Assembly: GCA_002894665.1 (NCBI GenBank)
Contig: NCRB01000005.1
Location: forward strand, 1 to 64,000
Reading direction: 5' to 3'
Source: Salinivenus iranica
GTDB lineage: Bacteria > Bacteroidota > Rhodothermia > Rhodothermales > Salinibacteraceae
DNA: 64,000 nt
The translations under genes were made by a program, and so were the position numbers. Below, in pieces: positions 29,158 through 38,735 of this stretch. Under the pieces are notes generated by a model, which made no database searches, was not told the origin of the DNA, and worked only from the letters and a program-made list of their open reading frames with translations. The stretch's first letter is position 1. Each line of letters opens with the position of its first letter.

Positions 29158-30846
29158 TCAGTAGAACAGGTCGTCCATCTCCTCGTCCGGATCGGCGTCG
29201 CCGTCGGAGCCCCCCATCGTGGCCGGATGGGCCCGCAACGCGTCGTAGAAGTCCTGATCGTAGGTGCGCGTCTTAACGACGATCGGCATGGGCACGGCGT
29301 GGCCCAGCAGGAGCGCCTGCTGCTTCGCGTCGAGGGAGGCCAGAATCTCGCGCAAACTTGAGGCGTCGCTCGTGCCCACGAGGGCCGCGCCGATGTCCTT
29401 GTCGTCGCTCAGCTTGGCGACCATCTTGGTGCCGATCTGGCTGACCACCTCCTCGTCGATCGCGCTCGGCCGCTGGTCCACCACCAGCAGGCTCACAAAA
29501 AACTTCCGCATCTCGCGGGCAATCTTGCCGAAGGGCGTCTCCTGCGCAATGTCGGGCGACAGAAATTTGTGCGCCTCCTCAATCGTGATCATGAGGGGGC
29601 GCGGCTTGTCGGCCTCGTTTTTCGTCTGCCGGTAGCGGTTCGTCTTCTGCTCGTAGGCCCGCCGGATGCGGCGCGTGAGGGCGTTGGCCACCAGCAGGTA
29701 CACCCGCAGGTCGTCGTACCGCCCAAACTCCAGCACCACCGACGTCCCCCCTTCCAGGTTTTCGAGCAGCGCGTCGAGGACGTCGTAGTCGTCCGGCGAG
29801 GGCCGCGTGGTAAAGAAGTCGTACTCCTGGAACGGCGCGAGCTTGCGGCGCAGCGCCTCGATTGAATTCTTGTGCGCACCGGTCTCGTCCGCCAACCGCT
29901 CGAAGTCATCGGTGGACTGCGCCTCCAGGAGCGTCGTGAGCCACTGGTCGCCGTACTGATTTCGGAGGAGGTAGCTGCTCTCGGCGGCGGTGGCGTTCAG
30001 GTTGAGGGTGTCGCGCAGCGGCAGGATGTCCGCCGGCTGGATCTGGTCGGCGTGGAGGTGCACCTCGTGGTCCGGCGTGTGGCCGCGCTGGCGGGTGGTG
30101 GACGGATCGAGCGAGAAGAGGCTCACCCTGCTCGGAAACAGGTCGCGCAGCCCCTTCACGAACTGCGCCTGCCCGTTCTCCCCCTCCGCCTGGCTCCCAT
30201 AGCCGTACTCCGAGTGCATGTCGAACACGAGGTTCACGGCCCGCCCCGTCACGATCGTCCCCGCAAGCAGCAGGCGCGTGAGGAAGGTCTTGCCGGTCCC
30301 CGTCTTGCCGAAAATCGCGTTCGAGCGCTCGGCAAACTTCGAGAGGTCAACGCAGACCGGGCTCTCTTCCATGCCGATGGGGTGGCCGACGTGGAAGTAG
30401 GTGCGCCCATCGCCATGCGTCTCGTCCCCGAAGACGCGCGCCACGTCGTCGGCCTCGGCCTGCGCCACGGGCGAGAAATGAGCGGGGATCGTCTTGACCG
30501 ACGCCGGCTCCTCCTCCGTGAGCTCCGGATGGTCCGTGTTCGGCATCATGAGCATCGGCTTCAGCTGCACCGTCACGTAGGTGCCGCTGCCCTGCATCAC
30601 CTCGCGGAGGAGGTCGTCGGAGGGATCGGGCGGATTGAGCAAAATCTGCTCGTTGGCCGCCTCGATCTCCACGTCCGTGATCATGCAGAAGAAGTCGTGC
30701 TTCTCCCCCTGAATGACCACGAACGTGCCTGCCACCACGTCCTCGACCGACTCGCTCGGGTCGAGCTTCATCTCGATCCCCTCGTTCAGCGACCCATGCG
30801 TGATGACGCCGATGTGCTCGGAACGAAAAGGAGAGTCCTCAAACAT
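29158..30846 (-). CDS. HerA/DUF87-type ATPase
   Basis: A 562-residue P-loop ATPase of the HerA/FtsK superfamily, as used in DNA-end processing or translocation. A HAS-barrel-like N-terminal domain (about 5-100) is followed by the RecA-like core. That core has Walker A GKTGTGKT (180-187), Walker B LMITIEEAHKFL and a DQRPSAIDEEVVSQ sensor segment. No nurA nuclease partner is adjacent, so it may be one of the stand-alone members. The start ATG is at 30846; the next minus-strand gene upstream encodes a small membrane protein. Confidence 0.88.
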   Translation of the reverse strand: MFEDSPFRSEHIGVITHGSLNEGIEMKLDPSESVEDVVAGTFVVIQGEKHDFFCMITDVEIEAANEQILLNPPDPSDDLLREVMQGSGTYVTVQLKPMLMMPNTDHPELTEEEPASVKTIPAHFSPVAQAEADDVARVFGDETHGDGRTYFHVGHPIGMEESPVCVDLSKFAERSNAIFGKTGTGKTFLTRLLLAGTIVTGRAVNLVFDMHSEYGYGSQAEGENGQAQFVKGLRDLFPSRVSLFSLDPSTTRQRGHTPDHEVHLHADQIQPADILPLRDTLNLNATAAESSYLLRNQYGDQWLTTLLEAQSTDDFERLADETGAHKNSIEALRRKLAPFQEYDFFTTRPSPDDYDVLDALLENLEGGTSVVLEFGRYDDLRVYLLVANALTRRIRRAYEQKTNRYRQTKNEADKPRPLMITIEEAHKFLSPDIAQETPFGKIAREMRKFFVSLLVVDQRPSAIDEEVVSQIGTKMVAKLSDDKDIGAALVGTSDASSLREILASLDAKQQALLLGHAVPMPIVVKTRTYDQDFYDALRAHPATMGGSDGDADPDEEMDDLFY

Positions 30847-30951
30847 GATGGCATCGGATCAGGCAGAGTCGGCGCGGATGCGGAGGAATCGTCTCTCGGA
30901 CCGGGCGGCCACGGACGCGAATCGGAGGTGGAGGGGCCTCCCCCGGCCCTT

Positions 30952-31221
30952 TTAGGCGCCTCCGCTCCCCCTCGTCCCGCGGTCGTGTGTGCCCGCCGGA
31001 GCGGGGCCGTCGCGAGGAGGGCGCTCGGTGGCCCGGCGGGTGAGGAACAGCCCAAGGGCCACCAGCAGGATTTCGCCGATGAGCCCGAAAACGAAGCGGC
31101 GCGTCATGCTCTTAAGGACACGGGGCAGAAACCGGACGGCGGCGTAGAAGCCGAGAATGCCGAGCAGGCCCTGGACGAGACGGGTGATCCAGTCGGGAGC
31201 GTTGGAGGTAGAGAAAGCCAT
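30952..31221 (-). CDS. small membrane protein, hypothetical
   Basis: An 89-residue protein with two hydrophobic helices (about 15-34 and 44-62) separated by Arg-rich turns, and a polar Gly/Pro/Arg tail. No family recognised. It lies between herA-like and rlmN genes on the same strand with gaps of about 105 bp. The composition of the hydrophobic part argues that it is real, but the evidence is only an open frame with membrane-like periodicity. Confidence 0.5.
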   Translation of the reverse strand: MAFSTSNAPDWITRLVQGLLGILGFYAAVRFLPRVLKSMTRRFVFGLIGEILLVALGLFLTRRATERPPRDGPAPAGTHDRGTRGSGGA

Positions 31222-31268
31222 AGGAAGAAGCGACTCTGAACGAAATGGACATGCATAGAACGGTGCTT

Positions 31269-31322
31269 ATTGAAGATCGAGAATCGGGAATCGCATTTGC
31301 TCCCCCGAACTCGATCTTCAAT
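31269..31322. repeat. AT-richer 13-bp inverted repeat
   Basis: ATTGAAGATCGAG (31269-31281) and CTCGATCTTCAAT (31310-31322) are perfectly inverted with a 28-base spacer, and a second short ATTCTCG copy overlaps the right end. It lies immediately downstream of rlmN (minus strand). It is conspicuously less GC-rich than its surroundings and lacks a U-tract. Confidence 0.6.
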
Positions 31323-31332
31323 TCTCGACCCT

Positions 31333-32442
31333 CTACCCACCTTCCTCGTCATTCGCCAGTTGCCCACAGGCCGCGTCGATGTCCTGCCCCCGGCTCCGAC
31401 GCACGGTCACGGTCACGCCTTCCTGCACAAGCACTTCGACAAACCGGTCGAGTTGCTCTTCGGAGGTGCGCTCGAAGTTGAGGCCCTCGACCGGATTGTA
31501 CATCAGCAGGTTCACCTTGCTCGGGGCCCAGCGCGTGATCTCCGCCAGGTTGCGGGCGTCCGCCTCGCGGTCGTTGACGCCCTTGAAGAGGCAGTACTCG
31601 TACGTGATCTGGCGGCCGGTCGTGCGAGAGTAGTACTGAAGCGCCTCCTTGAGCGCGGGGAGGCTCGTCTTTTCGGCCTCGTTCACCGGCATGATGCGGC
31701 TGCGCGTCTCGTTGTCCGGCGCGTGGAGCGACACCGCGAGGTTGGTTCGCCGCTGGTCGTCGGCCAGGTCTTTGATGCGACGGGCAAGGCCGACGGTGGA
31801 CACCGTGATCTTCTGCGCGGAGAGGTTGAGGCTGTCCTCGTCCGTGAGGATGTCGATGCTGTCGAGCACCGCGTCGTAGTTGAGGAGCGGCTCCCCCATG
31901 CCCATGAACACGACGTTCGTCACGGGCCGCCCGAAGCAAGCCTCGGCGACCTCGTTCATGTGCCACACCTGGTCGAAGATGGCGCCCGGCGTCAGGTTTT
32001 CGCGAAAGCCCATGCGGCCGGTCGCACAGAACTCGCACCCCATCGCGCAGCCCACCTGGCTCGACACGCAGACCGTGAGCCGATGGGCCTCCCCGCGCTC
32101 GTCGATGGCCGGGATCAGGACGGTTTCGGCCTGGCGCCCCGAGGGCAGCCGAAAGAGCGTCTTCACCGTCTGGTCGGCGGCCTGCTGCTGCTCGACGACC
32201 TCAATGGCTTCCACGGTGGCGTCGCGCCGCAGGCCCTGTCGCATCCGCTTCGGGAGGTCCGACATCAACTCGAAGTCGGACACGCCTTTTCCGTAGATCC
32301 AGTGAAAGAGCTGCTCGCCCCGGTAGCGGGGCGCGCCGTGCGCGGCGACAAACTCCTCCAGACCCGCGCGGTCCATGGTTTTGAGGTCCACGCGGTCGTC
32401 CGCAGTGCCGACAGTATGGGAGGCGGTGGGTGCGTTGGGCAT
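31333..32442 (-). CDS. rlmN: dual-specificity RNA methyltransferase RlmN
   Basis: A radical-SAM enzyme that methylates C2 of A2503 in 23S rRNA and A37 of some tRNAs. The frame opens further upstream, but the ATG at 32442 (MPNAPTASHTVG) gives 369 residues, the normal length. The radical-SAM cluster motif is CAMGCEFCATG, followed by VVFMGMGEPLLN. The methyl-carrying cysteine is near the C-terminus in DIDAACGQLA. The N-terminal part has the family-typical RGEQLFHWIYGKG. It is the third-to-last gene of a long minus-strand series. Confidence 0.95.
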   Translation of the reverse strand: MPNAPTASHTVGTADDRVDLKTMDRAGLEEFVAAHGAPRYRGEQLFHWIYGKGVSDFELMSDLPKRMRQGLRRDATVEAIEVVEQQQAADQTVKTLFRLPSGRQAETVLIPAIDERGEAHRLTVCVSSQVGCAMGCEFCATGRMGFRENLTPGAIFDQVWHMNEVAEACFGRPVTNVVFMGMGEPLLNYDAVLDSIDILTDEDSLNLSAQKITVSTVGLARRIKDLADDQRRTNLAVSLHAPDNETRSRIMPVNEAEKTSLPALKEALQYYSRTTGRQITYEYCLFKGVNDREADARNLAEITRWAPSKVNLLMYNPVEGLNFERTSEEQLDRFVEVLVQEGVTVTVRRSRGQDIDAACGQLANDEEGG

Positions 32443-32509
32443 AACAGAGGGTCGAACGCTCCACCCTCTTCCGACGTTTCGCCGGGCGGCGATGCGGGGG
32501 CGACTGCCC

Positions 32510-33142
32510 TTATCCCTCCGCCAGCATCGGGGTGAGCGCAAAGAGCAGGAGGAACGCGAGCCCCACCCCCACGATGGTGAGCACCACATGCACCCACCGG
32601 CGGTCCGTCACAATGAGCAGGCCGTAGGTGGCCACGAAGGGGAGGCTTGTCCGCGTGGCCGACCAGAGGGCGCCCGGAATGGACGCGCCTTGCTCGGCCG
32701 CGTGCTGAACGTGCGCGACGACGGCGAACAGGACGACAAAGACGATGGCCGTCCCGAAAAAGAGCATCCGGTGCGACTCCGAGAAGTAGTACGCTTTCAG
32801 GTCGAGGTGCTCCTCCCCCTCCGGCGGAAACGAAAGCACGTCCTCTTTCCAGTCGATGTCCGGCAGGGCAAACGCACAGAGCAGGTATAGGCTCAGCGAC
32901 GTGAACAGGATGAGCATGAACGCGACCGGGCTCCGCCACACCTCCGCTTTCAAGAAGTCGAAGAAGCCCCACCAACAGGCCACGACCATCAGGAGGGCCG
33001 CGACGCTCCAGGTGAGGGGGAGCCAGTGCCAGCGCACCGACTGGTCCGGATTGATGAGATACCGAACGCTCTCCGCGAGGTCAGTCACCCCGAGCCCCAC
33101 GACGATGGAGACGAGAACGGTGAGGTACTCGAGGATGGACAT
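32510..33142 (-). CDS. integral membrane protein, unknown
   Basis: A 210-residue protein from the ATG at 33142 (MSILEYLTVLVSIVVGLGV) with about six transmembrane segments. An acidic loop lies near residues 95-115. The N-terminal LTVLVSIVVGLGVTDL pattern is common in a family of bacterial membrane proteins without known function. It lies 58 bp downstream of the ABC permease and 67 bp upstream of rlmN on the same strand; a link to the exporter is possible but unproven. Confidence 0.75.
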   Translation of the reverse strand: MSILEYLTVLVSIVVGLGVTDLAESVRYLINPDQSVRWHWLPLTWSVAALLMVVACWWGFFDFLKAEVWRSPVAFMLILFTSLSLYLLCAFALPDIDWKEDVLSFPPEGEEHLDLKAYYFSESHRMLFFGTAIVFVVLFAVVAHVQHAAEQGASIPGALWSATRTSLPFVATYGLLIVTDRRWVHVVLTIVGVGLAFLLLFALTPMLAEG

Positions 33143-33200
33143 GGCCCGGCGTGCCGTTGCAAGAGGGATGCACAACGGATACGAGCCGTCCCGCCGACGG

Positions 33201-34007
33201 TTACGTGCGGAAGAAGGGCTGCCGCACCTGCCACACGGCCAGGGCGAGCATGAGCGCCGCAAAGGCAGTCGTGACCAGGAGACACACGACGGGCCCTGCC
33301 AGGGTGGCGGCCTCCGTTCCGGTGTAGAGCCCGTGCCGGAGCCCGCTCACCGCGTAGGACACCGGGTTCGCCCACACGAGCGCACGGAGCATGGGGGCGG
33401 CCCCCTCCACCGGAAACATGGCCCCCGACAGAAACCAGAGCGGGAGCAGGACGAGGTTCATGACAGCGTGAAAGCCGCGCGTGGTGTCCATCCGCCAGGC
33501 GATGGCAAACCCGAGGGCCGTAAACCCGATCCCCGTCAGCACACAGATCCCAGCGACCAGGGCCATCCCTTCGAGGGTAGGGCGGACCCCAAGAAGCGGG
33601 AGGGCCAGAAGAAACAGCAGCGCCTGGCCCGTCGCCAGGACGGTGCCCCCCAGCGCATTCCCCAGCACCAGGGCCGTCCGGGACGTAGGGGCGACCATCA
33701 CGGCCTGGAGGAACCCCGAGGTGCGCTCATCCACCACCGAGATCGTGGAGAAGATGGCGGTAAAAAGCAGGACGAGCGCCAGAATGCCGGGAAACAGAAA
33801 CGCCACGTATCCCCCCTCCACCTCCATCCCCGCCGGCGGGCGAAAGGTCCCCTGGAATCCCAGCCCCAGAAGCACCCACAGGGCCAGCGGCTGCGCAACG
33901 GCCCCAAGCACACGGCTCCGGTCGCGCACAAACTTCAGAATTTCACGGCCCGTCAGGGCGCCAATGGTGCGGAGAACGTGCATCGCGACGTACGGTCGAG
34001 CAGACAA
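33201..34007 (-). CDS. ABC-2 type transporter permease
   Basis: Membrane half of an ABC exporter. The 268-residue protein has six hydrophobic segments and the ABC-2 layout: an N-terminal cytoplasmic helix (GREILKFVRDRSR) followed by PAGMEVEGGYVAFLFPGI. The conserved ERTSGFLQAVMVAPTSR amphipathic segment is in the middle. An ATG at 33983 (MHVLRTIGAL) is an alternative start. It lies 47 bp after the ATPase gene. The substrate is unknown; the neighbouring heme A genes suggest a role in respiratory-chain biogenesis, but this is only context. Confidence 0.88.
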   Translation of the reverse strand: MSARPYVAMHVLRTIGALTGREILKFVRDRSRVLGAVAQPLALWVLLGLGFQGTFRPPAGMEVEGGYVAFLFPGILALVLLFTAIFSTISVVDERTSGFLQAVMVAPTSRTALVLGNALGGTVLATGQALLFLLALPLLGVRPTLEGMALVAGICVLTGIGFTALGFAIAWRMDTTRGFHAVMNLVLLPLWFLSGAMFPVEGAAPMLRALVWANPVSYAVSGLRHGLYTGTEAATLAGPVVCLLVTTAFAALMLALAVWQVRQPFFRT

Positions 34008-34054
34008 GAAAACGGGACGGGAAAAAAACCTACGGGGACAAGGGGCCTGCGGAG

Positions 34055-35026
34055 TCAGGAAGACTCGTCCGGCGAGCCTCCGCGGGCGAGCACCCGCCCT
34101 CGGGGCGCCTCCGGAGACGTGCCGGCATGGACCATGAACACGTCTTCCAGCGTCGGGGTGCGAATAGTGGCACTCTGAATGTACTCGCCAAATGCCTCGT
34201 ACAGCGACGCCAGGAACGTAGGAGGGTCCGGCGGTGCTACCTGCACACGCGCTCCGACGAGGCGGGTCGATACGCCAAACTGCGCCTCAATGCGGTCCCG
34301 GAGCGCGCGCGGCTCATCGGCGTCCAGCCACAGCGTTTCTTCGCCGAGTTTCCCCTTCAGGGTCGCCGGGGACCCATCCGCCACGAGGGCCCCCTCCGAC
34401 AGAATCCCGACGCGGTCGCAGCGCTCGGCCTCGTCCATCAAGTGGGTGGCCATGAGGAGCGTGGTGCCCTCCGCCTCCTGGAGGCGACGAAGCGCCCTCC
34501 AGAACGAGCGGCGGGCCGCCGGGTCCAGCCCCGTCGTCGGCTCATCAAGAAGCAGCAGGCGCGGCCGGTGGAGCAGCCCGCGGGCCAGGTCCACCCGCCG
34601 ACGCAGTCCGCCGGACAGCTCCTCCACCGGGTCGTCCGCCCGCTCGGCCACATCGAACCGGGCCAGCAGCTCGTCGATCCGGTCCTGGAGGGCCGCGCCG
34701 CGCAGGCGATAAAGCGCCCCCTGGAACCGAAGGTTTTCGCGCACCGTGAGCCCCCCATCCAGCGCTGCCTCCTGAAAAACCACCCCGAGCGCCTGGCGCA
34801 CCGCCACAGGATCCAACGTCGTGTCCGTCCCAAACACACGGGCCGTGCCGTCCGTCGGGGGCATCAGGGTCGAGAGAATCCGGAAGAGCGTCGTCTTTCC
34901 ACTGCCATTGGGACCGAGCAGGCCGTACAGCCGCCCGGCCTCCACGCGCAGCGACACATCGCGGAGTGCGGTGTGCTCTCCGTACCGATGCGTAACCCCC
35001 TGAATGTCGACGGCGGGGTCAGCCAT
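34055..35026 (-). CDS. ABC transporter ATP-binding protein
   Basis: Nucleotide-binding subunit of the ABC-2 exporter. The 323-residue protein carries Walker A GPNGSGKTT, the signature LSGGLRRRVDLARG, Walker B LLLLDEPTTGLDP and the switch histidine in MATHLMDEAE. The C-terminal ~90 residues form the regulatory extension common in drug/polysaccharide exporters of the DrrA type (ending EDVFMVHAG). Gene order heme A synthase, heme O synthase, ATPase, permease on one strand with short gaps suggests a single operon. Confidence 0.93.
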   Translation of the reverse strand: MADPAVDIQGVTHRYGEHTALRDVSLRVEAGRLYGLLGPNGSGKTTLFRILSTLMPPTDGTARVFGTDTTLDPVAVRQALGVVFQEAALDGGLTVRENLRFQGALYRLRGAALQDRIDELLARFDVAERADDPVEELSGGLRRRVDLARGLLHRPRLLLLDEPTTGLDPAARRSFWRALRRLQEAEGTTLLMATHLMDEAERCDRVGILSEGALVADGSPATLKGKLGEETLWLDADEPRALRDRIEAQFGVSTRLVGARVQVAPPDPPTFLASLYEAFGEYIQSATIRTPTLEDVFMVHAGTSPEAPRGRVLARGGSPDESS

Positions 35027-35084
35027 AAACGGGCAATCGAGTCTAGAGAAACAAAAGAAGCGAGCGGCGTCCCCTCCGCCCGAG

Positions 35085-36038
35085 TCAGATCCACCAGTCG
35101 GCCAGCAGAAGCACCGTGAGGGCCGGCACGTAAAGGACCGAGGCCTTCAGTACGCGGCGGGCGTTTCGGCCGGTCCGCTCTCCGTAGAACACGAGCGTCG
35201 TCCACAGGAACCAGAGCCCGACCGGCAACACCCCAAGGCCGTAGAGCCATCCCGCGGCCCCCACCAGCGTCGGAACCACACTCAGCGGAAGGAGAAGCAC
35301 GCAGAAGCCGACCATCTGCCGCGCCGTCGAGTCCCCTTCCGGCTCCACCACCGGAAGCATCGCGTAGTCGCCGCGGGCATAGTCCTTTCGGTACATCCAG
35401 GCCAGCGACAGGAAGTGGGGCATCTGCCAGCACGCCAGCACCCCAAACACAGCCCATCCGCCCGCGCCCAGCGATCCGGTCGCCGCCGTGTATCCCCCCA
35501 GGGCCGGGAGCGCGCCCGGCACCGTCCCAATCAGGGTATTCCACTTCGTCACTCGCTTCAGCGGCGTATACACGAACAGATAGAGCACCGCCGTGAGCGC
35601 CGCGATGACGGCCGTCAGGACATTCACGAGGGGACACAGAAGCCCCACCGACGCGCACACCATGAGCACGCCCACCGTGCGGGCCCGCGCCGGGGACACC
35701 CGGCCGGCCGGAAGCGGGCGCGACGTCGTGCGTTTCATCTGCGCGTCGTATCGGCGCTCCAGCACGTGATTCAACATGCCGACCCCTCCCGCACAGAGGG
35801 CAACCCCAATCATCGTCCAGAACAGGGTCCAGCCGTCCAGCCCCGCCGGCGACCCCACAAGAAACCCCGCAAACGCCGACAGGGTGACGACGGACGAGAT
35901 TTCCGGCTTGGCCATCTCCAGGTAGTCGCGGAGCACCGCCGTCACGGATCGCGATGGCGACCGAACGCCCCCGGCCTCTCGCGCCACCGACACCGCGGCC
36001 GGGGCGTCCGATGAGGAGCGTTCAGGAGCGTTCGACAT
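35085..36038 (-). CDS. ctaB: protoheme IX farnesyltransferase (heme O synthase)
   Basis: Adds a farnesyl group to heme B to make heme O for cytochrome oxidase. The 317-residue integral membrane protein has about nine helices and the UbiA-type prenyl-diphosphate-binding motifs: NHVLERRYDAQMKRT with the following SRPLPAG (about 100-125), and YRKDYARGDYAMLP in the second half. The acidic N-terminal 40 residues are an extension. It lies 48 bp downstream of the heme A synthase gene. Confidence 0.95.
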   Translation of the reverse strand: MSNAPERSSSDAPAAVSVAREAGGVRSPSRSVTAVLRDYLEMAKPEISSVVTLSAFAGFLVGSPAGLDGWTLFWTMIGVALCAGGVGMLNHVLERRYDAQMKRTTSRPLPAGRVSPARARTVGVLMVCASVGLLCPLVNVLTAVIAALTAVLYLFVYTPLKRVTKWNTLIGTVPGALPALGGYTAATGSLGAGGWAVFGVLACWQMPHFLSLAWMYRKDYARGDYAMLPVVEPEGDSTARQMVGFCVLLLPLSVVPTLVGAAGWLYGLGVLPVGLWFLWTTLVFYGERTGRNARRVLKASVLYVPALTVLLLADWWI

Positions 36039-36086
36039 AGAGGAGGAGAGTGCAGAGTGGGAGCACGTGCAGGGGCAGCGGAGGAA

Positions 36087-37073
36087 TTACGACCTGTTCG
36101 CAAGTACAGGCTCGGAAGGCAACGAACGAGCCCGTCCGTCAGACGATTCTGCGAGCTGCGGGCGCGCCACCAACAGGGTCGTAACGATCGACATTCCGAA
36201 CAGGAGCGCCCCGACGACCAGGTGCCCCACCGTCAGCAGAACCGGGGCGAGGCTCAGGCCCGGCTGGGCCTGCTCGTAAAGCATCACGACGAGGGCCGCG
36301 AGCCCGAGGGCAAACTGCAGCCCCATCGTCCCGAGGAGCCCCCAGGCCGCCCGGCGCACCACGGGATTCTCGTCAAAGTGTTTTTCCGCCATCACAAACG
36401 CAGCCCCCACCAGCCCGACCACCACGAACGCCCCCGTCACGTGGACGGCCGTAAACCCGCCCGAGATCCCTCCCCCCGCATGCCGGAGCAAGGCCCCGAG
36501 CACAATCTGGATGTACACCGTCGCCGTTGTGGCGTAGGTGACCCAGCGCAGCCAGCGCGCCTTGTCCGTGTCCGCAAGGACGCCACGCCCCTTCTGCCAC
36601 GTGTCGGTCGTAAACAGGGTCATTGCCACAAGAACGGCGAAAAACAGTTGCGCCACGCAGGCATGCACCGCCGCCAGGTCAATCGACACCCACAGCACAC
36701 GCAGCCCGCCCAGGATGCCCTGTGCGATAACCAGGACGACCGCGGCGACGCCGAGCCATCGCATCCACCGGCGCGGGTCGGCCCACCAGGTCCACCCGGC
36801 CAGCACCACCGTCATCATCCCCACCAGGCTGGCAATCAGCCGGTGCCCGTGCTCGGCCAGGTACGCGGGCACGGCCCACCACTCATCGACCGGGTTGATG
36901 AGGTTGTACGACCCGAGCGAGGTGGGCCAGTCCGGGAACGCCATGCCGGCCCCGATGCTCGTCACAACCCCCCCCCAACAGATGAGCAGAACGGTGGTGA
37001 ACACCGTAAGTCCGGAAAAGCGACGACGCCATCGCCGCTCGGTCGTCGAATGTGCTTCGTTGGGAAACGCCAT
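36087..37073 (-). CDS. ctaA: heme A synthase (COX15/CtaA)
   Basis: Oxidises the heme O methyl group to formyl, making heme A. The 328-residue membrane protein has eight predicted helices. Heme-ligand histidines sit in helices such as AEHGHRLIASLVG and AAVHACVAQLFF, with later ones in AVHVTGAFVV and LTVGHLVVGALL. The N-terminal helix carries CWGGVVTSIGAGMAFPDWP, as in the family. It is the first gene of the minus-strand ctaA-ctaB-ABC run and is divergent from the phosphohexomutase gene across 171 bp. Confidence 0.93.
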   Translation of the reverse strand: MAFPNEAHSTTERRWRRRFSGLTVFTTVLLICWGGVVTSIGAGMAFPDWPTSLGSYNLINPVDEWWAVPAYLAEHGHRLIASLVGMMTVVLAGWTWWADPRRWMRWLGVAAVVLVIAQGILGGLRVLWVSIDLAAVHACVAQLFFAVLVAMTLFTTDTWQKGRGVLADTDKARWLRWVTYATTATVYIQIVLGALLRHAGGGISGGFTAVHVTGAFVVVGLVGAAFVMAEKHFDENPVVRRAAWGLLGTMGLQFALGLAALVVMLYEQAQPGLSLAPVLLTVGHLVVGALLFGMSIVTTLLVARPQLAESSDGRARSLPSEPVLANRS

Positions 37074-37244
37074 GCGCCGCAGGGGGAGAGTGAGGACTGT
37101 ATTTTCTCCTGATTTTTGGCACGGCAGGGGGCCTTCCCGGTTCCATTAAGAGGGCGCGAACGGAACCATCTGGGAGCCCTTCGCTACCCTGCGACGTCCC
37201 GTCACCCCGGGCCTTTTCGACCTTTTCCCGAACAGCCTGCGTCC

Positions 37245-38657
37245 ATGTCTTCCTCCGGTACGCTCATTGCCTCCATCTCCGGCATCCGTGGCATCGTAGG
37301 GGACGGCCTCGACCCCTCAGTGTTGGTGCGGTACGCCGGCGCCTATGGCACGTGGTGCCGCGAGCGCGCCCAGGCCCTGGGGCGGCGGCCCGCCGTCGTT
37401 GTTGGGCGGGACGCACGGACCACGGGCGACGCCTGCGCCCAGATCGTGGCGGGCACGCTGCGCGGCATGGGGTGCGACGTACTCGACGTGGGCCCAGCGC
37501 CGACGCCCACCGTCGAGATGGGGATTCTGTTCGAGAAGGCCATCGGAGGGATCGTGCTCTCGGCCTCCCACAACCCGGAGGAGTGGAACGCCCTGAAGCT
37601 GCTCAACGAGTCGGGCGAATTCCTGACGCCGGAGCAGGGACAGGCGGTGATCGACCGGGCCGAGGCCGGCACCGCCGCGCCGGTCCGTCACGACGAGATG
37701 GGAACGTACGCGACGAAAAGCGTCATCGGCCCCCACATCGACGCCATCCTGGGGCTCGACCTGATTGACCCGCACCGGATTGCCCGTCAGAACTTCACGG
37801 TCGCCGTGGACGGGGTCAACTCGGTCGGCGGGGAGGCCCTGCCGCGCCTCCTCCATCGCCTGGGCGTGGCCGAGGAGAACATCCATTGCCTGAACTGCGA
37901 ACCGACCGGTCGCTTTGCCCACCCGGCCGAGCCCCGCCCCGCCCACCTCACGGAACTCGCCGCAACCGTGCCCGAGGTGGGGGCCGACCTGGGACTGGCG
38001 GTGGACCCCGACGCCGACCGCCTCGCCCTGGTGGACGACGAGGGGACCTTCATTCTCGAGGAGCTCACACAGGTGCTGGCGGCCGACTTCGTGTGGGGCC
38101 ACCGATCCGGCCCGTTCGTTACCAATCTGTCCTCCTCCCGCGCCATCGACGACGTCGCGGCCCGCCACGGCCAACCCGTCCACCGCTCCGCCGTCGGCGA
38201 AATCAATGTGGTCCAGCGCATGAAGGCGGTCGACGCCGTGCTGGGGGGCGAGGGCAACGGCGGCGTCATTCTGCCCGACCTCCACTACGGCCGCGACGCC
38301 CTCGTGGGCACCGCCCTCCTCCTCCAACACCTCGCCGAAACGGGACGCCCCCTCAGCGCCCTGCACGCCGACCTCCCGCAGTACGCGATGGCAAAGGACC
38401 AGCTGCCCCTCCCCGACCAGTCGCCGGACCGCCTGCTAACTGCACTGGCCGAACAGTACGCGGACGCGGACACCTCCACCATCGACGGCCTCAAGATTAG
38501 CTTCTCCGACTCCTGGGTTCACGTGCGCCCCTCCAACACCGAGCCCATCCTCCGCGTCTACACCGAGGCGCCCACCGACGCCGACGCGCAGGCCCTCGCC
38601 GATCGCTTCAAGGACGAGCTCCAGGCCCTGCTCGAGTCGCTCGACACCCCGGCGTAG
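37245..38657 (+). CDS. phosphohexomutase, phosphoglucosamine/phosphomannomutase type
   Basis: Interconverts sugar 1- and 6-phosphates, probably glucosamine or mannose phosphate for cell-envelope precursors. The ATG at 37245 gives 470 residues. Visible are the entry ISGIRGIVGDGL, the phosphoserine loop SASHNPEEWN, the metal-binding DPDADR and the sugar-specificity loop GEGNGGV. The phosphate-binding RPSNTEPILR is at the end. The GEGNGG loop resembles archaeal-type GlmM/PMM rather than the GEESGG of the second mutase at the window end, so the two probably have different substrates. The PYP-partner gene starts 133 bp downstream. Confidence 0.9.
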   Translation: MSSSGTLIASISGIRGIVGDGLDPSVLVRYAGAYGTWCRERAQALGRRPAVVVGRDARTTGDACAQIVAGTLRGMGCDVLDVGPAPTPTVEMGILFEKAIGGIVLSASHNPEEWNALKLLNESGEFLTPEQGQAVIDRAEAGTAAPVRHDEMGTYATKSVIGPHIDAILGLDLIDPHRIARQNFTVAVDGVNSVGGEALPRLLHRLGVAEENIHCLNCEPTGRFAHPAEPRPAHLTELAATVPEVGADLGLAVDPDADRLALVDDEGTFILEELTQVLAADFVWGHRSGPFVTNLSSSRAIDDVAARHGQPVHRSAVGEINVVQRMKAVDAVLGGEGNGGVILPDLHYGRDALVGTALLLQHLAETGRPLSALHADLPQYAMAKDQLPLPDQSPDRLLTALAEQYADADTSTIDGLKISFSDSWVHVRPSNTEPILRVYTEAPTDADAQALADRFKDELQALLESLDTPA

Positions 38658-38735
38658 CGCCGCACGTCCGGTGTAACGGTTGCGGAATTCGGTCGCTGAG
38701 CAGGAACGGTTGTCCGGGCTCGCTGATTTCACGGA

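Noticed and set aside
36067-37112. Plus-strand frames opposite the heme A synthase gene, rich in Arg, His and Pro.
   Set aside because: Low-complexity antisense translation; the minus strand encodes a clear eight-helix COX15 protein.
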